In this document: positions 27,622-37,288 of the stretch, in pieces
Layout: each line of letters opens with the position of its first letter
Numbering within the stretch: the stretch's first letter is position 1
Source: Synechococcus sp. CCY 0621
Lineage (GTDB): Bacteria > Cyanobacteriota > Cyanobacteriia > PCC-6307 > Cyanobiaceae
Assembly: GCF_019038465.1 (NCBI RefSeq)
Contig: NZ_JAFKRH010000014.1
Span: 62,001-126,000 of the forward strand
DNA length: 64,000 nucleotides
Reading direction: 5' to 3'
Position numbers and translations under genes: made by a program
The notes under the pieces: generated by a model
Seen by the model: only the letters and a program-made list of their open reading frames with translations
What the model was told of the DNA's origin: nothing
Databases searched by the model: none

Positions 27622-29322
27622 TCAGGACCTGCCGGCCAGTTCGAGGCCATCGGCCAGGGGAATCCCCTCCTGCTGAAAGCGGGCCACCAGCCGCCTTCTC
27701 AGCTCGCGGGAGCAGGCCCACTGCTCGCCGGCGACGGTGGTCAGCAGGATGCTCACGGTGATGCCGAGCGGACCGGTGGCACTGACGCCCCGCAGCAGGG
27801 GCGGCGCCAGCAGGCGCGGCCCCCAGTTGGCATCGACGCGAAAGGCTTCGAGCTCCTCGGCCACCACCGCCAGCGCCCGATCGATGGCGGTGCAGCGGTG
27901 CGAGACCAGCAGCGTCACCTCCATGCCGGAATGCAGTTTGGTGTGGTTCACCACCCGGTCGAAGGCGCTGTTCTGGATCACCGCCACCCGCTGATCCAGG
28001 CAGCGCAGCTGGGTGCTGAGGACGCCCACGTCCACCACGTCGCCGGCGAGACCGCCGATCTCTACCCAGTCGCCGATGGCGTAGCGATCTTCGATGAGCA
28101 CGGCGAGGCCGGCGGCGAAGTCCCGCAGGAGCCCCTGGAACACGATCGCCAGGCCGCCCAGCAGGGCGCCACCGGCCAGCAGCAGGGACGCCGAGGCCTG
28201 CCGCACCCCGGGGATGTCGATCAGGATCCAGAGCCCCGCCAGGATCAGGCTGGCCAGATCGATCAGGCGGTGGGTCACCCGCACCAGGCTGCGGTGGCGC
28301 TGCTCCCGCCGGGCCTGCTCCTCCACTGCCACCCTGGCGCCGTCGGCCCACTGGTTGAGCAGGAAGGTGGCCAGCGAGCGGCCCAGCAGGGCCACCGCAC
28401 CGAGGATCAGGAACTTGAGGCCCCCCAGCAACGGCTGGAAGAGAAGCTCCAGGCCCAGGGGCACCTTCCCGGGCACGGCCATCACCCCCAGGGCCACCAA
28501 CGCCGTGAGCTCGACCAGCACCAGCACCAGCAGCAGCTGACCGAGCAGGTGCCGGTGATGGCGGGAGGGTGCGCTGGAAAGCCGCCGGCGGTTGCGCCGC
28601 CAGAGCCAGAAGGTGAGAACCGTGAAAGCGAGCACCACCAGCTGGAGCGCCACAAGGGTGCGCCAGCGCCGGGTGATGGCTTCCGGCCCCGTCGCCTGGC
28701 GCGCATAGAGCAGGCGGCTCTCAAGACGCCGCCGCCAGCGTTCCGCCAGATCCCAGGCGTTGGTGCCGTTGAGGGCCGCATCGGCGTAGGTCACCGTGAG
28801 CAGCGGCAGCGGCTCGCTGCGCTCCGGTACCACCGCCTCCAGCACCACCTCGCCGCCGGGCAGGCGGCGGCGGTTCACCGCCACGGCGGGATTGCGCTGG
28901 CGACGTTCCTGGAGGGGGGAATTCACGCAGGCCCGGTCCTGGGGAGCGCCAAGCACCTGCAGCAGGATTCCCTCCGCGATCCACTCGCCGTCGCTGCACA
29001 GGGTGGTGGGGTCGTAGAGGAGGTCGAGATTGCCCTCGATCACCAAGGCACGCCGGCTGGCATCGGGCGCGTCGCCCTGATCACCCACCACCGGCGCCGC
29101 CACCGTGAGGGCGGGGATCCCCAGGATCCGCACCTTGGCCTGCTCGTAGCTGCCCGCGGAAAACCGCTGGCCGGTGCCTTCCCGGGCGGCAGGCGCCGCC
29201 GCGGAACCGGCGGCAGGAACAGGGCTGATGCCTGACCAGGCCGGCAACCCCAGCAGGGCGCTCAGCAGAAGGGCCAGGCCCCCCAGCAGCCAGGGCCGCC
29301 GCCGCCGCAGGCAGGCCCGCAT
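27622..29322 (-). CDS. MscS-family mechanosensitive channel with long periplasmic N-terminal region
   Basis: A 566-residue protein. The start ([15 protein letters not shown]) overlaps the moaB stop as TGATG and is followed by a signal peptide. Residues about 40-190 form a periplasmic domain ([35 protein letters not shown]). Five or so helices follow, and the MscS pore helix is [20 protein letters not shown] with beta domain [19 protein letters not shown] and [17 protein letters not shown]. These channels open on osmotic downshock. It is the last gene of a five-gene minus-strand run. Confidence 0.9.
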   Translation of the reverse strand: MRACLRRRRPWLLGGLALLLSALLGLPAWSGISPVPAAGSAAAPAAREGTGQRFSAGSYEQAKVRILGIPALTVAAPVVGDQGDAPDASRRALVIEGNLDLLYDPTTLCSDGEWIAEGILLQVLGAPQDRACVNSPLQERRQRNPAVAVNRRRLPGGEVVLEAVVPERSEPLPLLTVTYADAALNGTNAWDLAERWRRRLESRLLYARQATGPEAITRRWRTLVALQLVVLAFTVLTFWLWRRNRRRLSSAPSRHHRHLLGQLLLVLVLVELTALVALGVMAVPGKVPLGLELLFQPLLGGLKFLILGAVALLGRSLATFLLNQWADGARVAVEEQARREQRHRSLVRVTHRLIDLASLILAGLWILIDIPGVRQASASLLLAGGALLGGLAIVFQGLLRDFAAGLAVLIEDRYAIGDWVEIGGLAGDVVDVGVLSTQLRCLDQRVAVIQNSAFDRVVNHTKLHSGMEVTLLVSHRCTAIDRALAVVAEELEAFRVDANWGPRLLAPPLLRGVSATGPLGITVSILLTTVAGEQWACSRELRRRLVARFQQEGIPLADGLELAGRS

Positions 29323-29822
29323 CAGGTTTCCGTCAGCCGCGGCAGCAGTTGCACCAGGTTGCAGGGGCGGGTGGTCGCGTCGAGCTGGGCGCGGATCAGC
29401 CGGTCCCAGGCGGTGCAGACCGCATCGAGGGAGCCGGGCAACACGAATACCACCGTGCCGTTGGCCACCCCGGCCAGGGCCCGGCTCTGCAGGGTGCTGG
29501 TGCCGATCGTCTCGAAGGAGAGCACCCGGAACAGCTCGCCGAAGCCCTCGATGGTCTTGTCGAGCAGGGGCGCAACGGCCTCGGGGGTGCCGTCGCGGCC
29601 GGTGAGGCCGGTGCCGCCGGAGCTGATCACCACCTGGACGGCGGGGTCGGCGATCCAGCGGCTCAGTTCGGCCCGGATGCGGTAGCGGTCGTCGGGCACC
29701 AGGCTGCGCTCCGCCAGCCGGTGGCCGGCCGCCTCCAGCCGCTGCTGCAGGGCATCGCCGGAGGGGTCGTCGGCGAGGCTGCGGCTGTCGGAGACCGTGA
29801 GCAGGGCGATGGAGAGGCTCAA
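29322..29822 (-). CDS. moaB: Molybdenum cofactor biosynthesis protein B
   Basis: A 166-residue MoaB/MogA-fold protein. The molybdopterin site is seen in [40 protein letters not shown] and [19 protein letters not shown]. Length and sequence fit MoaB, which adenylates molybdopterin in organisms lacking MogA. Its product would serve the two molybdoenzymes in this window (YdeP-like and the SuoX-like lipoprotein). It is translationally coupled to the MscS gene and lies 30 bp downstream of the methyltransferase gene. Confidence 0.92.
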   Translation of the reverse strand: MSLSIALLTVSDSRSLADDPSGDALQQRLEAAGHRLAERSLVPDDRYRIRAELSRWIADPAVQVVISSGGTGLTGRDGTPEAVAPLLDKTIEGFGELFRVLSFETIGTSTLQSRALAGVANGTVVFVLPGSLDAVCTAWDRLIRAQLDATTRPCNLVQLLPRLTET

Positions 29823-29852
29823 GGCCGGAGCGCAGCAGGTCCCCCATTGTGA

Positions 29853-30872
29853 TCAGGCCGCCACCGCCTCCACCACCGTGACCGGTGACGGCGTCGGGTG
29901 GATCCCCGCCAGCCGTAGGCCGGCACGCTCCAGCAGTTCGGCGTACGCCGCGGGAGTGCGTTCCCGGCCGCCCTCGGTCATCACGAGCATGTTCAGATCG
30001 AGCAGCTTGCCCGGGGCCGGATCGTTCCCCGGGGGGATCACTTGCTCGAGGATCAGCAGCCGCCCGCCGGGGGCCAGGCCGGCGCGGATGTGGCCCAGGA
30101 TCGTCAGGCAGGCGTCATCGCCCCAGTCGTGGAGGATGTGCTTGAGCAGGTAGGTGTCGCCGCCGGCCGGCACCTGGGCGAAGAAATCGCCGCCGGCGAC
30201 GCTGAAGCGCCCCTCCAGCTCCGGCGGCACCGTCACCGGCGCCACCACCGCCGGCTGGTCGAAGAGGGTGCCGCGCAGGTGGCCGTGGTGGCGCAGCAGC
30301 GTCTGCAGCAGTCCACCGCGGCCGCCGCCTACGTCGATCAGGTGGCTGGAGGCGCTGAAATCCCAGGTCGCCAGCAGTGCCTCGGTCTCGACACGGGAGA
30401 AGTCGGTCATGGCGCCGTCGAAGATGGCGCCGCGCCCGGGGTTGTGGCCGTACCAGGCGAAGACGGGTTCGCCGAAACGGTGGTGGAAGGCGCTTTCGCC
30501 GCTGCGGACGCTGTGGAGCAGGTCGGACCAGGCGTCGTAGTGCTCACCACCGAGCATGCGTACGAACTGGCGCAGGGAGCCGGGGTGGTCGCTGCGCAGC
30601 AGCTCCGCCAGGGGGGTGAGCACGAAGCGGCGCGGCTGGCTCTCGCTCTCGGCGAACACACCCAGGCTCGCCAGGCCCCGCAGCAGCCGGAACAGGGACT
30701 CGCCATCGGCGCCGCAGCGGTCGGCGAGCTCCTCCGCCGCCAGACCCTCTGGCCCGGCAGCCGCCAGATGGTCGGCGACGGCCAGTTCGGCGGCCACATG
30801 CAGCATCTGGGTGACCCAGTTGCCGCAGGCGAGCTGGAGGAAATGGCCGGAGAGATCCGCGCTGGGGTCCAT
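29853..30872 (-). CDS. O-methyltransferase (COMT/HIOMT-like)
   Basis: A 339-residue SAM-dependent methyltransferase starting at MDPSADLSGHFLQLACGNWV. The N-terminal 110 residues are the winged-helix dimerisation domain (LAAEELADRCGADGESLFRLL). The catalytic domain has LIDVGGGRGGLLQTLLRHH for SAM, TLFDQPAVV, GGDFFAQVPAGGDTYLL and LKHILHDWGDDACLTIL, with the HDW catalytic His. This family methylates hydroxyl groups of secondary metabolites or quinone-like compounds; the substrate is not readable. It follows the metallophosphatase gene by 25 bp. Confidence 0.88.
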   Translation of the reverse strand: MDPSADLSGHFLQLACGNWVTQMLHVAAELAVADHLAAAGPEGLAAEELADRCGADGESLFRLLRGLASLGVFAESESQPRRFVLTPLAELLRSDHPGSLRQFVRMLGGEHYDAWSDLLHSVRSGESAFHHRFGEPVFAWYGHNPGRGAIFDGAMTDFSRVETEALLATWDFSASSHLIDVGGGRGGLLQTLLRHHGHLRGTLFDQPAVVAPVTVPPELEGRFSVAGGDFFAQVPAGGDTYLLKHILHDWGDDACLTILGHIRAGLAPGGRLLILEQVIPPGNDPAPGKLLDLNMLVMTEGGRERTPAAYAELLERAGLRLAGIHPTPSPVTVVEAVAA

Positions 30873-30897
30873 GGGGGCGGGGCAAGCGTGAGCCGTT

Positions 30898-32445
30898 CTA
30901 CAGCGTGATGCCGGCCCCGCAGTAGGGCCGCCATTCCCCCTCCGCCTTCTCCGCCACCAGCGGTACAAGCGTGAGCTGCAGGGGGGTGCCGGCCGCCACC
31001 TCCACCCGCAGTGCGGAGTAAGCGCGACGCAGCCTGGAACCCCGGCCGCTGCGGCCGAGGAAGAGGCGTGAGCGGGCCACGACACGCTGGGCACCGGGTG
31101 GACCCTCCAGCAGCTCGGGCCCCTCAGGCCTCTGGCGGCGCAGGCTGTAGCCGCTGCCCCCGCAGATCGCCCAGGGGATATGGGCGTCGCCGTGGCCGGT
31201 GTCACCGGTGTCGAGCACCTCCAGGCAGTGGGCATGGCCGCTCAAGGCCAGATCAAGCAGGGGCCGGCCGGCCGGCAGATCGCCGAGGGCGGCGGCGACC
31301 CGATCGAGTACGCGGCGCAGTTGGGTGCGGACGGCCCTGGTCTGGCCCTGGTCCCACTTGCTGACTTCGGTGACGTAGGGGGGATGGTGCAGCATCAGCA
31401 TCCGCCCCCGCACCTCAGGGTTGCGCCAGGAGGCGATCAGGGCTTCGGTCAGCCAGTCGAGCTGGGCTTCGTCGACCGGGGTTGTCCGTCCGGCACGGGC
31501 GGAGGCGCTGCTGGCGAGCTGCTTGTCGATGTCACGGATCTGTTCATCGATCTGCTCGGCCAGGGTGGCCCGATCCGTGCGGGCGTCCTCGTCGTTGCTC
31601 AAGGGGCTGAGGGAGCGCAGCAGATCCGAATGTTCGGCGTCGAGTTGCTCGCGGCGCCGTTGCAGCTCCCCGTCGTCGGTGCCGGCCGGCAACGGGTGGT
31701 TGAAGGTGTTGGAGTCGAGGGCGAAGACGTCGACCCCGGCCCAACGGAAGGTGTAATAGCGGTGGGGCAGACGGGTGAAACGGCCGGGCCGGTAGAGCAG
31801 GCAGCTGGCCCCATCGACCGTCGCTGTGCGGGTGCAGCTCAGATGCTCGCCCAGGTCGGACTCCGGCACGGCGCTGAGCACGTCGAGGAAAGCACGTGCC
31901 CAGGCCTGACCCACGAAGGAGCCGTGCCAGCCCACATCCAGATCCAGCCAGGCACGCAGCAGTCGCCGTGGCGGCCCCGTCAGGCCGGCGAGCAGCCCAA
32001 GCGGCACAGGGAGGTCGTAGTAGTCGTGGTTGCCGGCCACCGGCAGGAAGGGCACCCGAAAGACCAGCTGGTCGTAGCGCAGCCGGCGCCAGTCCTCACC
32101 GCCCACGATCCATTCGCGGTAAGGACGGATGAAGTTATCCGGGTACTGCTCGCTGGAGCCCACCTGGTAGACGACGTCGCCGGTGTGGAGCAGGAAACGG
32201 GCGTCCGTGCCATGGGCGAGCAGTTGCTCCGCCACCCGCCGCTGGGGACTGTGGCGACGATGCAGCCCGGTGCCGCTGTCGCCCAGCACGAGGAAAGAAA
32301 AGGCTTCGGGTGTCATCGGATCCCCCTCGATGGCCAGGCGGCAGGGATCGATGCGGCGGCGGATGAGCTCCGGATGGCCCCAGCGCACCCGTTCAGCCAT
32401 GCGCTGGATCTTGGTGGTGATCCCCGCTTCGGAGGCCAGGTTCAT
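30898..32445 (-). CDS. Calcineurin-like metallophosphoesterase
   Basis: A 515-residue protein with all blocks of the metallophosphatase fold: FLVLGDSGTGLHR, LLHTGDVVYQVGS, PVAGNHDYYDLPV, MLMLHHPPYVTE and LALSGHAHCLEVLD. These bind a dinuclear metal centre. A helical insert (about residues 265-320) contains a charged coiled segment (QLDAEHSDLLRSLSPLSN). No signal peptide is clear. The substrate is unknown. Ten bp separate it from the MGS/lipid kinase gene upstream, so it is cotranscribed. Confidence 0.87.
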   Translation of the reverse strand: MNLASEAGITTKIQRMAERVRWGHPELIRRRIDPCRLAIEGDPMTPEAFSFLVLGDSGTGLHRRHSPQRRVAEQLLAHGTDARFLLHTGDVVYQVGSSEQYPDNFIRPYREWIVGGEDWRRLRYDQLVFRVPFLPVAGNHDYYDLPVPLGLLAGLTGPPRRLLRAWLDLDVGWHGSFVGQAWARAFLDVLSAVPESDLGEHLSCTRTATVDGASCLLYRPGRFTRLPHRYYTFRWAGVDVFALDSNTFNHPLPAGTDDGELQRRREQLDAEHSDLLRSLSPLSNDEDARTDRATLAEQIDEQIRDIDKQLASSASARAGRTTPVDEAQLDWLTEALIASWRNPEVRGRMLMLHHPPYVTEVSKWDQGQTRAVRTQLRRVLDRVAAALGDLPAGRPLLDLALSGHAHCLEVLDTGDTGHGDAHIPWAICGGSGYSLRRQRPEGPELLEGPPGAQRVVARSRLFLGRSGRGSRLRRAYSALRVEVAAGTPLQLTLVPLVAEKAEGEWRPYCGAGITL

Positions 32446-32455
32446 GGGGCCCCGT

Positions 32456-33760
32456 TCACGGTGGCGGCATCGGCGCGAACACCGTGAGGGAACCTGGCAC
32501 GCAGGTGAAGGTCACGGTTTCAGCCTCGAGCATCTCTCCATCGATCACCAGCTTCTGGGGCGGATCGGTGGTGATCGTGATCTCTCTGGCCCGCAGGCAG
32601 ATCAGATCAGGGTGGTTGGCAGGCGATTGCACCACGGCGGATGTCAGCAGAGAGGCGAGGGCATTGAGTCCCTGCAGCCGCGTGGTGGGCGAGGCGATGG
32701 TGATCTCCAGCAGGCCGTCGTCGGGGATCACCCGCCCGAAGCCCTGGGCCAAAACGGAGGTGGGTGGGGCCACGTTGGCCACGGTGATGGCGGCCGCCTG
32801 CACCTCGGTGACGAGGCCGTCGATCTCGAAGCGGGCCTGGAACGGCTGTTGGGTCGCGAGCTGCTGCGCTCCGGCGAGCACGTAGGCGAGCGGACCGAGC
32901 ATCGTCTTGAGCTCGCGTGTGGCCCGGTCCACCATTCCGGCCTCGAAGCCCAGCCCCGCCAGCAGGGTCATGGGCACATCGTTGCAAAGGGCTGTGTCCA
33001 CGACGAGGGTGTGGCCGGCCAGGATGGTGTCGCAGGCGCCGAGCAGGTCGGTGGGGATGCCGAGCGCCGAAGCGAAGGCGTTGGCCGTGCCACGGGGGAT
33101 CACGCCCAGGGGAATGCCGGTCCCTGCCACCGCCCCTGCCACCGCCGAGACGGTGCCATCTCCCCCCGAAGCCACGATCATCACGTTGTCGGCATCGGAG
33201 GCGGGGCGAGACTGCAGCAGATCAACCAGTTCCCGGGTCTGCTCGGCTGGGTCAACGCCTTCTCGGGTGAGCAGCACCGTGACGAGGAACTGGGGTTCGA
33301 GGATCGAACGGATCAGGGCCAGGTCGGCATTCGGATCCCCTTGGCCGGCCACGGGATTGAAGATCAGGTAGGCCGCCCGGCCGTGGGCCAGGCCTCGCAT
33401 CAGCAGATCGGCCGTCGCGGAACTGAGCGCCAGGGGGACCGAGGCCAGATCACAGGCGCGCAGCAGCAGCCGGGCGTCGGGCGGTGTGCCCGGCGGCGCC
33501 TCCGGATCGAGGAAGGCCAGCACCAGATCCACGCCACCGGCGAGCACGCGGGCGGCCAGACGGATGTCGCCTCCCTCGGCGAGCGGCTCAAATGCCGTGA
33601 CCGTTAGGTGAGATGTGCGCGGATCGCCCTGGAGCCGCCCGGCCAGTTCGGTGGTGGCGATCAGGGGAAAGCCGGCGACAGCGAGGGCCTGTCGATCAAG
33701 CCACTCGAGCAGCGCCTCGTGGCGCGACTCACTCGCCAGCAATACCAGAGATTGGGTCAT
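32456..33760 (-). CDS. Methylglyoxal-synthase-like domain fused to YegS/diacylglycerol kinase-family domain
   Basis: A 434-residue fusion. Residues 1-125 resemble methylglyoxal synthase: H14, GGDIRLAARVL with D65, and LAFLDPEAPP align with MgsA. The His that lies in the MgsA segment after that (AVPHDPD in E. coli) is Thr92 here (PGTPPDA), and the triose-binding ATGTTG loop reads IATTELAG. Residues 130-430 are a lipid-kinase domain: YLIFNPVAGQGDPNADL, VASGGDGTVSAVAG (GGDGT at 199-203) and IPRGTANAFASAL. Activity of the first half as a true synthase is doubtful. It heads a minus-strand operon with a phosphatase, methyltransferase, moaB and MscS. Confidence 0.85.
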   Translation of the reverse strand: MTQSLVLLASESRHEALLEWLDRQALAVAGFPLIATTELAGRLQGDPRTSHLTVTAFEPLAEGGDIRLAARVLAGGVDLVLAFLDPEAPPGTPPDARLLLRACDLASVPLALSSATADLLMRGLAHGRAAYLIFNPVAGQGDPNADLALIRSILEPQFLVTVLLTREGVDPAEQTRELVDLLQSRPASDADNVMIVASGGDGTVSAVAGAVAGTGIPLGVIPRGTANAFASALGIPTDLLGACDTILAGHTLVVDTALCNDVPMTLLAGLGFEAGMVDRATRELKTMLGPLAYVLAGAQQLATQQPFQARFEIDGLVTEVQAAAITVANVAPPTSVLAQGFGRVIPDDGLLEITIASPTTRLQGLNALASLLTSAVVQSPANHPDLICLRAREITITTDPPQKLVIDGEMLEAETVTFTCVPGSLTVFAPMPPP

Positions 33761-34070
33761 GGCCTCTCACGCTAGGCGGGTATGGCTCCCTGCCCTTCCA
33801 GAGCACGCGGGGGAAGCCAGACGGTGGCCTTGCCCATGGAGCCGCTGGGATCAACGTATGGGTAGCCTTAGAGGACGAAGAACCAGTCTCTTAAAGAGGT
33901 GAATGGGCTGGCTGAGGATTTGCAGATGGGCTGCAATCAAGAGTCGGATCTTGCAGGCCACGATCGGCCTGAATGGTTGGCACTGTCCCACGGTGTCAAC
34001 AATGCACTACGTGGTCGACACCAGCAGTGGATGCTAGTCATTCATGATGTTGTTGCACAACGATCGCTTG
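33761..34070 (+). other. Intergenic stretch without a convincing gene
   Basis: About 310 bp between the lipid-kinase start and the HAD remnant. Short open frames exist on both strands but show no family sequence and no good ribosome-binding site. From about 33900 the base composition becomes visibly poorer in G and C than the flanks, and this continues through the two pseudogenes downstream. It must hold the promoter of the minus-strand operon starting at 33760. Confidence 0.6.
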
Positions 34071-35008
34071 ATGGCCACTTCAGCGGCTGATCCCCTGCCT
34101 TCCTGGAACAACGGCCCCACCAAGCAACGGCTGCTGGCGTTCATCGCCAAGGTGACAGAGGAGGGCTCTGGCAGCTTCGTTCCAAGGGCTGAACGCATCG
34201 CAGTCCATGACAACGATGGCACGCTCTGGCCGGAGAATCCGATGCCGTTCCAAGCTGCTTTTCCATCGACCAATTAAGTCGTCGCGTTCTGAAAGAACCC
34301 GCACTTGGCTTGGATCCCATGGTCCAGGCCGCGTTGGCCGGCGATGTTGAAACACTCCTGAAAGGGCGTCGCTTTGAAGGTCTGATGCAGGTCCTGGCAC
34401 TCACCCATGCCGGGATGACGATCGGTGAGTTCCACGCTGCTGTCGAAGCCTGGTTCACCTCGGCCACCCACCCGCGCTACGGCAGGCCCTATGTGGATCT
34501 CACCTATCTGCCGATGCAGGAGCTGCTGCGCCATCTACGGGCCAATGGTTTCAAGAACTTCATTGTTTCTGGTGGTGGCACGGATTTCATGCGCGTCTGG
34601 GCGGAGCGTGTTTACGGCATCCCCCCGGAGCAGGTGCTGGGTTCAACGGCACGGACGACGTTTGAGCTCCGTGATGGCGGGCCAGTGCTGACAAAAACCC
34701 TCGATCAGTTGTTCGTGAACGACAAGGAAGGCAAGCCAGTGATGATTCACCAGTTCATCGGCAGGCGGCCGATTCTTTGTTGCGGCAATAGCGATGGCGA
34801 CCTTGCGATGTTGCAATACACCACGATCAACAATCCGCGACCGAGCTTCGGTCTGCTTGTCCACCACACCGATGGTGAGCGCGAATATGCCTACGACGCC
34901 GTGACGAAAAGCACTGGCAGGCTGGTCAATGCCCTCAAGGAGGCTCCAGGTTGCGGCTGGCTGGTTGTGGACATGAAGCGTGACTGGACTGCCGTTTTTC
35001 ATGACTAG
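34071..35008 (+). pseudogene. HAD-superfamily phosphatase, broken by a frameshift
   Basis: The first frame (from ATG 34071) reads SWNNGPTKQRLLAFIAKV and IAVHDNDGTLWPENPMPFQ, which is HAD motif I with the nucleophile in DNDGT, then stops at 34277. The second frame resumes exactly where the protein should continue (SIDQLSRRVLKEPALGLDPM) and carries FIVSGGGTDFMRVW (motif II), the lysine region and CCGNSDGDLAMLQY (motif III and IV). The switch lies in the short T run at about 34257-34260; adding one base restores one frame of about 310 residues. Either a recent inactivation or a sequencing error. The region is lower in GC than its surroundings. Confidence 0.8.
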
Positions 35009-35627
35009 GAGCCAGCCAAGACCGGGCTGCAGGCAGGACTATGGGCGCAATTTCTGCTCGCTAGCGCCGCCACGGTCAAGGAGGCACTGGCGTTGCTCGG
35101 CACGGTGCAGGTGGTGATGGTGGAGGCCCATGGGTCAAGGACAACGGGTGGTGCACCACGGCCGTGACGACCCAATCCTGACGAACGATCCCACCGACGA
35201 GCAGCAGATCGCGCTCGTGAAGCAGCAGGACTTTCCCAAACCCAGCAGCGACACTCCCCTGCCTGGCAATGTGAAGCCATCGGATCGCTTCCAGCGGGCA
35301 GCCTATTTTGCAGCGTTGCTGCCTGAACCAAAAAGCGAGCGGGAAGCTGTTGCAGGACTATTGGCCATCATCCGCCATGTGTCCGTTCCCTTTGGTGCGC
35401 CCTGCAAGGGCTTTGGTCGTGACAAAACGGAGTACCGCACGGTGATGAATCTCGTCGACAAGTGCTACTTCTTTGAGCTCACAACCAGCCCCAATGTGCT
35501 TTGGGTGAGCCTTGAGTGGTTTGACCTGACACCCTGTGCGCCGGTGCTGATTCTTGACCCCGATGCCAAGGCGTTATCCGGTGACGGGACTGGAACGTTC
35601 AAGAAGGCTTTGACGGCGCCCTTCTGA
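35009..35627 (+). pseudogene. Linear amide C-N hydrolase (penicillin V acylase/choloylglycine hydrolase family), truncated
   Basis: The 3' part (from about 35150) reads ILTNDPTDEQQIALVKQQ, SDRFQRAAYFAALLPEP, REAVAGLLAIIRHVSVPFG and TSPNVLWVSLEWFDL, the second half of an Ntn hydrolase of the PVA family. An upstream piece in another frame (GLWAQFLLASAATVKEALALL) belongs to the same protein. The stretch between them is short by roughly 15-20 residues and out of frame. The N-terminal third with the catalytic Cys is absent. The gene is dead. It follows the broken HAD gene directly and shares its lower GC content. Confidence 0.7.
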
Positions 35628-35770
35628 GTGTTGCTGACGTGCTTCACCGTCTGCCGTGGCGGGTCGTTCAGGGGGCGGCAAGCACGCTGTTACCTCTTCC
35701 GCGGAGAGCGATGGCCCCCGCGAGCTCCTAGCGTCAGGCATTCTCAGCCCACCAGCGTCTCACGACCGCC

Positions 35771-36325
35771 ATGACGACGCAGTACTACACCGCCTCCAGC
35801 CTGGATGGCTTCGTCGCCACCGAAGACGACTCCTTGGAGTGGCTGTTCCCTCTGGGCGATGTCAAGGAAGCGGGCTATCCGGCCTTCATTGCCCAGGTTG
35901 GTGCGATTGCCATGGGAGCCTCAACGTATGAATGGATGCTGCACCATTCCGACAAAGTTGTGGAGGATTCGGGTTCCGCCTGGCCCTTCACCCAGCCCAC
36001 CTGGGTGTTCACCCATCGCGACCTGCCACCGATCGAGGGCGCCGATCTTCGTTTCGTTCAGGGCAGCGTCCAGGACGTCCACCGAACGATGGTGGAGGTG
36101 GCGGCTGGGAAGAACATCTGGATTGCCGGCGGCGGGGCACTGGCCGTCCAGTTTCATGATGCCGGGTTGCTGGATGAGGCCATCATCCAGATTGGTTCGG
36201 TCACCCTTGGCCAGGGCAAGCCGCTCTTCCCCCGTCGGGTGACCAACCCACCCTGGCGGTTGCTGTCGGTGCGCCAGATCGGTTCGGGTCTGGCCGAGCT
36301 GCATTACGCGCTGCCAGGTCGTTGA
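35771..36325 (+). CDS. Dihydrofolate reductase-like (RibD C-terminal domain) protein
   Basis: A 184-residue protein: MTTQYYTASSLDGFVATEDD is the N-terminal strand of the RibD-C/DHFR fold, GAIAMGASTYEWMLHH the NADPH-binding segment, and IWIAGGGALAVQFHDAGLLD the glycine loop. LGQGKPLFPRRV is typical. Such stand-alone proteins are annotated as DHFR family or YyaP/YwjB-like reductases; activity on folate is not expected. Codon use returns to the high-GC norm here, marking the end of the degraded island. Confidence 0.88.
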   Translation: MTTQYYTASSLDGFVATEDDSLEWLFPLGDVKEAGYPAFIAQVGAIAMGASTYEWMLHHSDKVVEDSGSAWPFTQPTWVFTHRDLPPIEGADLRFVQGSVQDVHRTMVEVAAGKNIWIAGGGALAVQFHDAGLLDEAIIQIGSVTLGQGKPLFPRRVTNPPWRLLSVRQIGSGLAELHYALPGR

Positions 36326-36406
36326 TGCAGCCGATCCTGGCGCCGTGCCCCGCTGGGTGCGGGTGAGAATCATGGCGACGGTGATTCAGGCCATGGCTAG
36401 CCGCTG

Positions 36407-37282
36407 ATGCAGAGCAGCGTTTTCACGGTGGTCCTGCTGCCTCTGGCGTTGGCCATCGTCATGCTCGGCATGGGCCTCAGCCTGCAGCCCGAAGACTTCC
36501 AGCGCATCACGCGCTACCCCAGGGCGGTCGCGGTGGGCACCGTCTGCCAGACCCTTGGGTTACCGCTGCTGGGGGGCCTGATCGCCCTGGTGGTGCCCAT
36601 GGAGCCGGCGATGGCGGTGGGACTGGTGGTCGTGGCCGTCTGCCCGGGCGGGCCGTCTTCGAACCTGATGACCTACCTGGCCCGGGGGGATGTGGCCCTG
36701 TCGGTGACCCTGACGGCCGCGAGCAGCATCGTCACGGTGGTCACGATTCCGCTGTTCACCAACCTGGCCCTCCAGCATTTCCTGGGGGAAGGGGCCGCGA
36801 TCACCCTGCCGATCGGCACCACCATGCTGCAGATCGTGCTGATCACCCTGCTGCCGACGGCCATCGGCATGGCCATCCGCCATCGCTTCCCCGGGCCAGC
36901 CCGACGCCTGGAGAAGCAGATGGGCCGGCTGGCCGGGGGCCTGCTGGCGCTGATCATCCTGCTGCTGTTCATCCGCGAAGCCCCCAAGTTGCCGGGGTTT
37001 CTGGCGCAGATGGGACTGGCCATCGCCCTGCTCAACGTGCTGGCCATGCTGGGGGGCTTCCTGGCTGGAAAGCTGTTCCGGCTGCCGCTGGCCCAGCAAG
37101 TGTGCATCGCGATCGAAGTGGGGATTCAGAACGGAACCCTGGCGATCGCCATCACCGCCGGCCTGCTCAACAACCCCGACATGGCGGTGCCGGCGGCGGT
37201 CTACAGCCTGCTGATGTATTTGTTCGGCTTTGGCGCTGTCCTCTGCGGCAGGCGCCTGATCCCTGCGGTCCGCCGGGCGTGA
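36407..37282 (+). CDS. BASS-family (bile acid:sodium symporter-like) transporter
   Basis: A 291-residue membrane protein of nine to ten helices. LALAIVMLGMGLSLQPEDF, VAVCPGGPSSNLMTYLARGD and AIEVGIQNGTLAIAITA are the family signatures; the last two form the crossed-helix Na+ and substrate site. Bacterial and plastid members move pyruvate, pantothenate, glucosinolate precursors or other organic anions with sodium. Substrate is not readable. The gene stands alone on the plus strand. Confidence 0.9.
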   Translation: MQSSVFTVVLLPLALAIVMLGMGLSLQPEDFQRITRYPRAVAVGTVCQTLGLPLLGGLIALVVPMEPAMAVGLVVVAVCPGGPSSNLMTYLARGDVALSVTLTAASSIVTVVTIPLFTNLALQHFLGEGAAITLPIGTTMLQIVLITLLPTAIGMAIRHRFPGPARRLEKQMGRLAGGLLALIILLLFIREAPKLPGFLAQMGLAIALLNVLAMLGGFLAGKLFRLPLAQQVCIAIEVGIQNGTLAIAITAGLLNNPDMAVPAAVYSLLMYLFGFGAVLCGRRLIPAVRRA

Positions 37283-37288
37283 ACTCCC

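Noticed and set aside
27898-29235. A long plus-strand frame rich in Gln and His
   Set aside because: It is antisense to the MscS gene and compositionally biased.
33613-33902. Two overlapping plus-strand frames before the HAD remnant
   Set aside because: No ribosome-binding site or homology is visible, and they overlap the 5' end of the lipid-kinase gene.
34250-34280. Programmed frameshift in the HAD gene
   Set aside because: There is no slippery heptamer with a downstream stem, and a neighbouring gene is also broken, so decay or sequence error is simpler.
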